A stretch of 51,767 nt of DNA, from assembly GCA_903903925.1 (NCBI GenBank), contig CAIVAU010000133.1, positions 1 through 51,767 of the forward strand, written 5' to 3'. The position numbers and the translations under genes were made by a program. The number at the start of each line of letters is the position of its first letter. Position 1 is the stretch's first letter. Below, in pieces: positions 26,843 to 35,628 of the stretch. The stretch is from an uncultured cyanobacterium (lineage in GTDB: Bacteria; Cyanobacteriota; Cyanobacteriia; Cyanobacteriales; Nostocaceae). Below the pieces are notes generated by a model, which saw only the letters and a list, made by a program, of their open reading frames with translations, was not told where the DNA came from and made no database searches.

Positions 26843-27688
26843 CTATCTCCTGACTCCTGAATAATAAAGTAACACACCGTAAAGTTTTCCAAATGCTATT
26901 TGAGGTTTGAAAAATATTAAAATTATAGCATTACATATGAGCCGAATTAATCTTACACTAAAAATTAGCTTGTTTGCATATTTATCTAAAGTTAATAAAT
27001 AACTGTAGGTGCTATGTTTGATTTTTCGGAAGACATATCTATTAGTAATTGAAGAGGGCTGATGTAACACCCCAAATTGCTTAGTTACGGCGATCAAATG
27101 TCCTTGAATAGCATAACGTCTGCAAAATTCAAAATCTTCATAGTAGAGAAAGTAAGCAGAATCAAACTCAGGACAATCACGAAAATTGCGAAGATTAATG
27201 ATGAGGCTACAACCGGAAACCCAATCGCAAGGAACATAATCTGCTTCTGTATTGGTTAACAGATTTTGAGTCAAGATTGCTCCAGTATTTGGCATGAAGG
27301 AACCTCCAGCAAACCAAATTTCGCCTCCCGGAGTATGAACTATTGTGCCAAGCACTGAAACTTCTGGATGCAACTCAAAAAAATGGTTAACTTTAGGCAA
27401 GATGTTGTCTAATAGATAGGCATCTGGATTAATTATCCAGACAACAGCCTGAGGATCTTCAGCGTAAATAAATTTCAGACCTAGGTTGCAAGCACGACCG
27501 AAACCAAGATTATTTTCAGCATCAAAAATTAAGACAGACTCACTTTTGAGTTGATCTATAGAATCGTCATCAGGAGAATTATTAATGATAAATATTTTGT
27601 ATTGATCATTTTTGATGGCTGGTAAAGAACTTATTAATTTGCTAACGAGAGGCGTAGAATAATAGTTAACGATTAAAAAGTAGATCAC
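26843..27688 (-). CDS. GT2-type glycosyltransferase (rhamnosyltransferase-like)
   Basis: 281 aa, GT-A fold. Motifs: FIINNSPDDDS, ENNLGFGRACNLGLKF, WIINPDAYL (DxD-like position) and YYEDFEFCRRYAIQGHLIAV, as in WbbL/RfbF-like rhamnosyltransferases. The presence of rfbD nearby fits use of dTDP-rhamnose. The last codons (SGVRR then TAG) are made of heptamer repeat sequence (TCAGGAGTCAGGAG), so the C-terminus has been extended or replaced by a repeat. It lies upstream of and abuts the GT4 gene. Envelope or exopolysaccharide synthesis is inferred. Confidence 0.9.
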   Translation of the reverse strand: MIYFLIVNYYSTPLVSKLISSLPAIKNDQYKIFIINNSPDDDSIDQLKSESVLIFDAENNLGFGRACNLGLKFIYAEDPQAVVWIINPDAYLLDNILPKVNHFFELHPEVSVLGTIVHTPGGEIWFAGGSFMPNTGAILTQNLLTNTEADYVPCDWVSGCSLIINLRNFRDCPEFDSAYFLYYEDFEFCRRYAIQGHLIAVTKQFGVLHQPSSITNRYVFRKIKHSTYSYLLTLDKYANKLIFSVRLIRLICNAIILIFFKPQIAFGKLYGVLLYYSGVRR

Positions 27689-27695
27689 ATTAATC

Positions 27696-28911
<1,216 letters not shown>

Positions 28912-28963
28912 TCAATTAACTTACCTAAGCCTTGGCGATCATAGGGTACCACAGCTGATACCC

Positions 28964-29815
28964 TCACTGGGTATCTATCTTTTCCTCAATCACATCTTGA
29001 ATGACTGTGGGAACATTAGAAAGAAAGTTATAATTTGTCATATCTTCTAGTTGATCGACGCTCAGTCTATAGGCTTTCCAGTTAGGGTTTATTCCTTGCT
29101 TGTTAGGTATGTTTACAGCAATAGTACGAGTGTTGGTGGTAACACTTTTGATACCAAGACCAGGGCGATCCAGGATGACAACAACCTTCCAAATTGTCTG
29201 AGGAATCGTCACTTTGCTTTTAAGAGGTTTGCCTTGATTGTTAAGAGGTCCGGCAATGATGTAGAGTTCTTTACCCTGCTTTACCAATTCTCGACAATAG
29301 CTTTCCAAACCTTCCCACGTGCGCCGATTATTGTCTGGTTTTTGGGGGATAATATTTGTCATTAAGAATGTGGCAGAGTTATCCTCTGGATTTAGAGTGC
29401 GATCGCCTGAAGGAACAACATGACCTTTATCGTAGCCCGATCCACTGTAAACGCTGGGAGTCACCCGTTCCCATCCAACAGGAAGGGTGTCATCAGCACG
29501 GAAGTTATTCTGACGGTCTGCACTCCCCAACCATGACTTGTTAAGTTGCCAGCTTGCCCAATTCAGAGTTTCTTTCTTTCTGTTATACGACAGCACATAT
29601 TGAGGTTTGACCATCAGGTAGTTATCAGAGTTCGCAACACTTGCTGTTGCATCGCTAGGATTTCCTAAAATCAGATGAACACTCGCAACCTGCACTGGTT
29701 TTTGTTTTGTTGGCAGCAACTGGGTGAATTGGGAACATCCAAACAGCACCAACGTCAGCAAGGCAAGTGTAGTGGCTAAAGACCAAAGGCGACCAAAAAA
29801 TTTAGTTTTCCTCAT
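28964..29815 (-). CDS. DNA/RNA non-specific endonuclease, lipoprotein (NucA-like)
   Basis: 283 aa. The N-terminus is a lipoprotein signal (LTLVLFGCSQ, lipid-accepting Cys27). The catalytic block YDKGHVVPSGDRT at 128-140 carries the ββα-metal motif (DRGH in most, DKGH here; general base His132), and NIIPQKPDNNRRTW supplies the metal-binding Asn. Homologous to Anabaena NucA and Serratia nuclease. It would degrade DNA and RNA outside the cytoplasm, for nutrient scavenging, competence or defence against free DNA. No NuiA-like inhibitor gene is nearby. Confidence 0.92.
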   Translation of the reverse strand: MRKTKFFGRLWSLATTLALLTLVLFGCSQFTQLLPTKQKPVQVASVHLILGNPSDATASVANSDNYLMVKPQYVLSYNRKKETLNWASWQLNKSWLGSADRQNNFRADDTLPVGWERVTPSVYSGSGYDKGHVVPSGDRTLNPEDNSATFLMTNIIPQKPDNNRRTWEGLESYCRELVKQGKELYIIAGPLNNQGKPLKSKVTIPQTIWKVVVILDRPGLGIKSVTTNTRTIAVNIPNKQGINPNWKAYRLSVDQLEDMTNYNFLSNVPTVIQDVIEEKIDTQ

Positions 29816-30015
29816 TAAGGGAACACCAAGAAATAAATTATCCCAAATTGCAGGGGCTGGGTAACCCCACCCTTACGAATAATAGGATTGATCGGTCTAT
29901 GGTTGGGAGATTTTATTTTCTAGAAGTCCCTTGATGGCAAGTCCTTAATCTATAAGGCTTTTGGGTGTGGGGTGTTCTACCTGGACTTACCACTCAGGAC
30001 AGACCTGGGAAACAC

Positions 30016-30156
30016 TCATTCAGCGCTGGATTCACCTATTTCGCCAAGGTTACGGAGTTTTTTGCCTTTAGCGGCACTGTTCTTCAGGGTTTTCTGCCAA
30101 CTTTTTGGATAAATTCTCTCTAAAGATTTGACATCCTTGGAGGTTTTTTTGCTCAT
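30016..30156 (-). CDS. Possible 46-aa basic protein downstream of LexA-like boxes
   Basis: An ATG-initiated frame (MSKKTSKDVKSLERIYPKSW...; 46 residues, Lys-rich, ending GEIGESSAE) starts 5 bp after a pair of LexA-like sites on the minus strand. It has no Shine-Dalgarno sequence and no known family. Position next to an apparent promoter is the main support. The rest of 29816-30439 has no other gene that I can support. Confidence 0.4.
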   Translation of the reverse strand: MSKKTSKDVKSLERIYPKSWQKTLKNSAAKGKKLRNLGEIGESSAE

Positions 30157-30160
30157 GAGG

Positions 30161-30197
30161 TAGTACAATTGTTCTATGTTTAGTACAAACGTTCTAT
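30161..30197. promoter_or_regulatory. Tandem LexA (SOS)-like boxes
   Basis: TAGTACAATTGTTCTAT (30161-30177) and TAGTACAAACGTTCTAT (30181-30197) repeat with a 20-bp period. The first fits the cyanobacterial LexA consensus RGTAC-N3-D-GTWC-B exactly; the second has C at the D position. They could control the 46-aa ORF (minus strand) or the 223-aa gene (plus strand). Confidence 0.6.
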
Positions 30198-30211
30198 ATA
30201 GAAGCTATGGC

Positions 30212-30231
30212 ATGATTGCTGCGGCAATCAT
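30212..30231. repeat. Hairpin ATGATTGC-TGCG-GCAATCAT
   Basis: A perfect 8-bp stem with a 4-nt loop, 15 bp from the second LexA-like box. Confidence 0.6.
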
Positions 30232-30254
30232 TCTAAAAGTGAGGGTTAAGCCTC

Positions 30255-30310
30255 GTTCGTAGTGCGCTTTAGATCTCTTGGAGTCAAGGACTAAAGTCCT
30301 TACTACGAAC
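30255..30310. repeat. Dispersed hairpin repeat (GTTCGTAGT...ACTACGAAC), copy 1
   Basis: GTTCGTAGT (30255-30263) faces ACTACGAAC (30302-30310), and an inner hairpin AAGGACT-AA-AGTCCTT lies at 30286-30301. Related copies are at 31134-31149 and 31926-31983. Confidence 0.75.
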
Positions 30311-30439
30311 TTCTCAACCTGTGAGAATTAATGACACAAGCTACTAGTAGTTTGCTAATCACTCAAAAAGTTAAAAGCTGATCGCCTCGGCTAAGACCCA
30401 GATCGCCAACGTTACAGATCCTAGTATCAAATCATTACT

Positions 30440-31111
30440 ATGATGACACAAGTGCAGGGTGCAATTGCAACCCAAGTTGACCAAAATGCAACGACTCAAG
30501 CTCAGTTTGAGCAATACGTTGAAGGACAAGCCGATGTCAACAGTGTTGATGCCAAAAATTTTAAACAGCAAACCCTAAGTGATGCTACCGAAACAATCCT
30601 ACATTATGCCTTCTGGTTAGCCGAGCAAAAAGAGCGGCGATCGCAGCGGGAATATAGAAAACTCCTTGCTGACCAAGGCTGGAAAGGCGAGGAGAAAAAG
30701 TACCTCAAAGTCGCCGCTGCATTTGAAAAGTTCTTACCCGAGGATCTAGCACAAATTGAGCCAAGAACCATATATCAGCTAGCAGAGAACAGTAACAAAT
30801 ACCAATTAGCCATAGATCGGCTACTTGACTTAACCGCAATCACCCAAGAAGCAGTGCGAAAACTGATCGCACAACAACGCCAGCCAAGAATTCCCAAACC
30901 TGAGAAACCTAGTATTTGGCGACGGACAAAGAACGGTGGTAGATACTGTCAGATTCCACCCATCCATGAAGCAGATGAGCAGACAGGAACAACCCTACAA
31001 AAAATGATAGATGAAGAAGGCTTTAGCGCCCAGCATATCGTAGCAGAAGCCATAGCCTTAAGAAAAGCATACAAAGAAGGGCGATTAGCACTTTCAGCTA
31101 GTAACCCCTAG
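30440..31111 (+). CDS. Hypothetical protein of accessory (plasmid-like) region
   Basis: 223 aa, soluble. The N-terminus is Gln/Thr-rich. Residues 45-150 are helical (ETILHYAFWLAEQKERRSQREYRKLLADQGWKGEEKKYLKVAAAFEKF), followed by KPEKPSIWRRTKNGGRYCQIPPIHE and a helical end. A GWKGEEKKYLKVA stretch could be part of a DNA-binding or ParB-like helix region, but no family is recognised. It lies between LexA-like boxes and the convergent CyRepA1 gene, so a role in replication or partition of a former plasmid is possible; this is speculation. Confidence 0.7.
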   Translation: MMTQVQGAIATQVDQNATTQAQFEQYVEGQADVNSVDAKNFKQQTLSDATETILHYAFWLAEQKERRSQREYRKLLADQGWKGEEKKYLKVAAAFEKFLPEDLAQIEPRTIYQLAENSNKYQLAIDRLLDLTAITQEAVRKLIAQQRQPRIPKPEKPSIWRRTKNGGRYCQIPPIHEADEQTGTTLQKMIDEEGFSAQHIVAEAIALRKAYKEGRLALSASNP

Positions 31112-31133
31112 TAGCGCGTTGATGGTTTGTAGT

Positions 31134-31149
31134 AAGGACTTTAGTCCTT
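31134..31149. repeat. Dispersed hairpin repeat, copy 2 (AAGGACT-TT-AGTCCTT)
   Basis: A 7-bp stem with a 2-nt loop, preceded by TTTGTAGT. It is a partial copy of the repeat at 30255-30310. Confidence 0.65.
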
Positions 31150-31262
31150 GCACCGAATCACAACGATTCATTGCGACATCCGGTGGTAAAATTAGCTGCA
31201 ATGCGAAATAACTTATCCACTCGTCTCTATCATACATATCATATAAATAACAGATGTAAGTG

Positions 31263-31909
31263 ATGAGTCAGCAAGAACCACCATACAATCAATCCACCCC
31301 TAACCAAGACAACGCGATAAATCCGATGGATTTGTTGAAAGATGAAGAATGGTTGAGAAAAGCTGTCGAGGCTGAGGACAAAGTAGGTGGTAACATAGGC
31401 GCTTTCCTTAGATTGGGGTAGTGCATTTGGCGAACTGATGCTCAAACTTGAACTCTTGGGACGTTTAAAAACGTTACGTATTTCTTTAAATAGAGAAGTG
31501 CGGTTGCTACTTAATAATTGGAATTTAGGAACAGCAACACGAGTTGCAGTAAAAACGGCAAAAGAGAAAGTCCTTCAAAGATTAAGATTACTCTTTCATC
31601 AAAACATCAGCGAAACCTCTTGAAATTAATGGGAGACCGATTTGTCAACCCTTCGGCTTAACGCAATTAGTAGATCAGACAATTCATTTGCTTCCAAAAA
31701 TGTACTCAGAAGCAATCGTGATTGCGCAGGTAGTTGACTTAAAGTCCAAAAGACGACTAGCATGGCAATATATTGGATCTGCTGCTAGTGCTTGCTTTAC
31801 TGCTGGATTCATTCCCATCACAGGTATCACACCAGCAGCAGCCATAGCATCGCAAGTTGCTCTTTGTATTAAGATTGCTTCTTTGAATGGTTCACATCGC
31901 CAGGAATGA
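31263..31909 (+). pseudogene. Broken gene(s): small N-terminal ORF and DUF697-like C-terminal fragment
   Basis: 31586-31909 reads without a stop as KTSAKPLEINGRPICQPFG, then LTQLVDQTIHLLPKMYSEA, IVIAQVVDLKSKRRLAW and GSAASACFTAGFIPITGIT, which matches the DUF697 domain that follows GTPase domains (A..G.IPIPG...P). There is no start codon or GTPase motif upstream. Before it are a 52-aa ORF (31263-31421, MSQQEPPYNQ...) and, in another frame, a 61-codon ORF (31438-31623). A single frameshift near 31410-31425 would join these two. I read the region as a decayed gene or genes; the link between the small ORFs and the DUF697 part is unproven. The fragment ends at a hairpin repeat. Confidence 0.6.
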
Positions 31910-31925
31910 CAATCTTTTCTGAATT

Positions 31926-31983
31926 GGTTCGTAGTTGCGCTACCCTTGCAGGAAGCCACTCCGTTAAAGCGCAACTACGAACC
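31926..31983. repeat. Dispersed hairpin repeat, copy 3 (16-bp perfect stem)
   Basis: GGTTCGTAGTTGCGCT (31926-31941) is the exact inverted complement of AGCGCAACTACGAACC (31968-31983), with a 26-nt loop. It lies just past the CyRepA1 stop and at the end of the DUF697 fragment, and may serve as a terminator. Confidence 0.85.
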
Positions 31984-32012
31984 TTTGATGTCATTTTATA
32001 AAAGTTACATAC

Positions 32013-35000
32013 TTACTCAGAAAAACTCAGACCGAGTTGAACATACTTAACTGCTTTACCTGGCTTTGGTGATGTAGTCTCGCTTTCTACAGTCCTTGAA
32101 GTGACATCTCGCCGTAAAGCAGAAATTTCTGACTCTTGAGTACCAGACGCCAACCAATAATCGAACACCTGAAAGCGATCATCGTTAGGGTCAACCACCT
32201 GATAAATTCGCGTCCGGTTGGAACTCTTACCCTGACGACCAATACACTGAATTCCGTAGCCAATTTTATCTAATAAACGTTTAACAATAGTAATAGGAGT
32301 TGCATTTTTTGCGATTCCAATTCCCAAAGCTGTTTTGATCGCAGCACGGTTAGAGAGTGCTAGTCCAGCCATTGCTTGCAAGTCTTCATCTGTGTTGTTT
32401 AATTCTCGCTCTTTGAATTGCAATAACACAGGAATCCCTAAAAGTTCCATTGTTCCAACAGCAACCCCCAACTGAGAACGGTTGAAGTCGGGTAAAAATA
32501 TACTACCATTTCCTGACTCAATCAGTTTGCGTGCCAAAGCTGCATCCCGTCCAGCTAGATTTTTTCGCCCTATTGTGAGAAAATAATGCAGTAGGAGCTT
32601 TGGATACCAACCACTATCATCTTTGGCTACAAGTTGATTCGTGACTGGCAGACCATAGCGCAATTTTAACTCGTGCTTTCGGAGCGATCGCCGCTCAGAA
32701 ATTTGCTTCACTAACCGTTTTTGCAGGACTGAATAATGGTCGTCAGTGATATCTGCTGCGGTTGCGATCGCCTCACATTCAGCTTGATAGTTTTGGTCTC
32801 TGACCGCAGCTATTATAGCTGAGAGAGAATTGGTTTCAGTTTGAGTCTCCTCCCCTAAAGAATCCTGTTCACCACACCCGTGAGGGTTTTCCTGGCAAAG
32901 ATCCACTGGTTCTTCCAGTTTCCCGTCATAGGGAACTGGCGTTAGCGACGAAGCGCCATTAGTAAGGGCGTCGAACTCTCCGTTGACAAGGGGACTAGGA
33001 GAATTCTCTACAACTTCCTTGGGGAGGGCTTCTATGATTTGATGACCTTCATGGCGTAGAGACGCCAACACCGATTCTCGGTATTGAAGCATCGAAGCAT
33101 TATGTCGGACAGCCATCTTTGCCCAAGCAAGCAAAGATTCTGCTTGAAAACCTACCTCAATATCATCAAGTGCATCAAAGTCAGATTGTTGTAGTAACTT
33201 GATATTAAGTTGGGTGAGACTATGCCCAGAAGTGAGCAATGAAGGAATTGAAGTTGAGCCATTACCGACTCGATTAAAACCAGAGGTAGCTATCCAAAGG
33301 AACCGTGGCAGATTTTCACGGACACGCCCCAAGGCTTGACGTACCGAGTTTTCGCTTTGGATTCCTTGAGCAATCCCCCAGACAGAAGTGAAGTGTCCCT
33401 GTAGGTCAATGCTGATTCCCGTTTCTATCGCCGGACTTGCTAGTACAATATCATAGTTAGCCAAAACCTGATTTAAGTTGGTGATACATCCATAAGCAGG
33501 ATGAGTAGGCTCAGCGAGAGATTCTGAATCAAGCCGAAGGATCTTTGCTTCGGGGAATTGGTGTTGCAGGTAAGCTTCTAGAGTGCAAGTACTCCAATGA
33601 CTCTTTAGTTTCTGCGCGGAAAGACAGACGAAGGGTTTTCCACCTTCGAGTATGTGCCTTTCCAAGTCTTGTACCAATCTTTCGGGGTTGTTGTCTGTAT
33701 AGTTGTGTACTTGCCAGGATTCTGCTGGGTTGGGTTTCCAATCATTCTGAATCACAAACGGTTTGATTGGAAGTCCAGATAAGGAAACAAGGTAATCTAG
33801 TGAGACATCACTCAAATCGGCATCCGCTACGAAGACTTGACCATCACCCTCTAACACATTCTGCATCAGTGTCTTTAAAGACTTAAGGATCGCAACCCGA
33901 TTGTGATTGCAAGTGCTAGAGTCTAATCCATGCCAGAGGACTTGTTCAACTTCATCAATAATCACAACTCCATCCGACCAGTTGGTCGCTTCAAAGCGAG
34001 CTTGAGAAGTAGGATGAAGGGAATCAAGACAAAGACCGTACCCTAAGTGAATCCCTTCTAGGTTGTCCTTGATTTCAGTAATATAGCTGATACCAAAGCG
34101 CTGGCACAAAGCTTCTACCAATCGGACTCGATGACCAATGACCAAGATCCACTGCTGACGTGCTAGGGCTTGTTCAACAATGCTTTCTAAAAACTGAGTC
34201 TTGCCAGTACCTTTTGGCGATTTGATGCCAATCAATTTAGCATGGTCTGGAATCGAAAGTTCTTCTAGATAGCGCTGATTGACCTGCAAGTCAGGAATAT
34301 AAGTCAGTTGCATCAAAGATTGAGCTTTCCAGGTATCAAGGGGTACTGCTGTTTGGTAAGCTCGATCAAATGCTTCTTGTCCGTGAACAGCAATCAGGTC
34401 ATCGACTCCTTTACCAAGTTCTGAATTCCAAGTGATAACCTTGACAGAACATTCTTGCTGTGCTAATAAATATCCAAAATTTCGGATAGCAGCGTTTACT
34501 GCCTTGATGGTAGTTGGCTTGGAGTCTTGGTCAAAGGTAATATAGATCGATCTTCCTGGTGACGCTAATTTCGATAACTGAGGGATCAGACGAGACTTCC
34601 CAATGCGGTTTCCCTCTTGGTCATGTGGGGTACGGTAGCCACCATAGACTCCAGGGATGGCGATCGCCGCATAACCAGCCGTCAGTAATGACCCAGCCTT
34701 TTTTGCTCCCTCCGTAATGCACAAGGGAATTTCTGGGTGAGCAATCAACCATTGCCAAAAACCTTGGTCAGGTTGGTCGTGATCAATCTCTTCTGGCTGC
34801 AAGGTAATTTGATAGCGATCAGCTATACGTTGCCAAAGATGTAGAGGGACTCGCAACGCAAAGAGTCCAGTTGGTGCTAAAGGCGGATGCTCATATTTAA
34901 TCAGCTTCCCATTGTCACCACTACGGCGTGGTTGGCTAGGTTTGAAACAGCCCCAGAGGTCATCGCTTCCTGTCAGCAGGTCGATCCCAGAACACCACCA

Positions 35001-35213
35001 ACCACCCTGTTCTGTGTGTTCATAACGCTTCAGAATATTGTAGCTCACTCGACCATCATTCCGTCGCGGGAGCGCATCTGCATATAGTAAATAGTCTAAT
35101 GGGCAAGCACCATCTAGGGGAACAACGTTAAGACTGGTCAGTTGATCATCAACGCAGCTATTGCCCCACTCTCGGAGATAATTTATAGTAGTATTAGATA
35201 CAAGGTAAGTCAT
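32013..35213 (-). CDS. CyRepA1-family plasmid replication protein (TOPRIM primase-like plus helicase)
   Basis: 1066 aa. The N-terminal DUF3854 TOPRIM-like domain has PLCITEGAKKAGSLLTAGY with E168, YITFDQDSK with D228 and D230, and GKGVDDLI. The helicase-like domain has Walker A IKSPKGTGKT (330-339), VVIIDEVEQ (416-423) and LASPAIETGISIDL, as in superfamily-2-like modules. This architecture is that of the CyRepA1 initiators described from small Synechocystis plasmids. Residues about 735-805 are a low-complexity linker holding a hairpin-forming repeat. The C-terminal 270 residues are unassigned. Housekeeping genes on both sides suggest an integrated plasmid or phage-plasmid remnant. The frame is intact over 3.2 kb, so it may be functional. 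Confidence 0.85.
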   Translation of the reverse strand: MTYLVSNTTINYLREWGNSCVDDQLTSLNVVPLDGACPLDYLLYADALPRRNDGRVSYNILKRYEHTEQGGWWCSGIDLLTGSDDLWGCFKPSQPRRSGDNGKLIKYEHPPLAPTGLFALRVPLHLWQRIADRYQITLQPEEIDHDQPDQGFWQWLIAHPEIPLCITEGAKKAGSLLTAGYAAIAIPGVYGGYRTPHDQEGNRIGKSRLIPQLSKLASPGRSIYITFDQDSKPTTIKAVNAAIRNFGYLLAQQECSVKVITWNSELGKGVDDLIAVHGQEAFDRAYQTAVPLDTWKAQSLMQLTYIPDLQVNQRYLEELSIPDHAKLIGIKSPKGTGKTQFLESIVEQALARQQWILVIGHRVRLVEALCQRFGISYITEIKDNLEGIHLGYGLCLDSLHPTSQARFEATNWSDGVVIIDEVEQVLWHGLDSSTCNHNRVAILKSLKTLMQNVLEGDGQVFVADADLSDVSLDYLVSLSGLPIKPFVIQNDWKPNPAESWQVHNYTDNNPERLVQDLERHILEGGKPFVCLSAQKLKSHWSTCTLEAYLQHQFPEAKILRLDSESLAEPTHPAYGCITNLNQVLANYDIVLASPAIETGISIDLQGHFTSVWGIAQGIQSENSVRQALGRVRENLPRFLWIATSGFNRVGNGSTSIPSLLTSGHSLTQLNIKLLQQSDFDALDDIEVGFQAESLLAWAKMAVRHNASMLQYRESVLASLRHEGHQIIEALPKEVVENSPSPLVNGEFDALTNGASSLTPVPYDGKLEEPVDLCQENPHGCGEQDSLGEETQTETNSLSAIIAAVRDQNYQAECEAIATAADITDDHYSVLQKRLVKQISERRSLRKHELKLRYGLPVTNQLVAKDDSGWYPKLLLHYFLTIGRKNLAGRDAALARKLIESGNGSIFLPDFNRSQLGVAVGTMELLGIPVLLQFKERELNNTDEDLQAMAGLALSNRAAIKTALGIGIAKNATPITIVKRLLDKIGYGIQCIGRQGKSSNRTRIYQVVDPNDDRFQVFDYWLASGTQESEISALRRDVTSRTVESETTSPKPGKAVKYVQLGLSFSE
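32915..32939. repeat. Hairpin inside the CyRepA1 linker
   Basis: CCAGTTTCCC-GTCATA-GGGAACTGG forms an imperfect stem, and GGCG...CGCC pairings follow up to 32960. It looks like a dispersed non-coding repeat that has been taken into the reading frame. Confidence 0.5.
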
Positions 35214-35628
35214 CAGGCTCTAGCTAAAAGACACTCAATATAGTAGGTGAAGTTACGAGTTTCAAACAGGCGATCGCACCACTGTAAATTTATATTTTTT
35301 TATTGACAGATATTCCTTCATCTGCTACTGCAGCAGATGCTCAAGGAGCAAAGATCCTTTTAATCTTTCTATCTCCTCGTGACTTCATCTGGAAGAAAGG
35401 ATCTGAACTTTAACACAAAGCAGGCCAGAAACCTACCCCACAGCAGACAGGTGTAGGATAGGCATAAGTGATAGGCTAAGGTCATGAACGATTAGTCAAT
35501 AAGTAATAATGCTTAAAGTCAAGCCAAAAATACGGTTTGAAAACACAATCTTTGGCTGGCGATGCCTAGGTTGGGCTACGCCTACGCTCAAAATTTAAAC
35601 TTAATTTTGGTAAGAATGAGGATATTGT
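35214..35628. other. 415-bp gap between divergent CyRepA1 and methyltransferase genes
   Basis: It contains a hairpin CATCTGCT-ACTGC-AGCAGATG at about 35319-35339 and one HIP1-like site near 35270. No ORF is supported. Promoters for both flanking genes must lie here; if CyRepA1 still works, an origin could too, but no iterons are visible. Confidence 0.5.
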
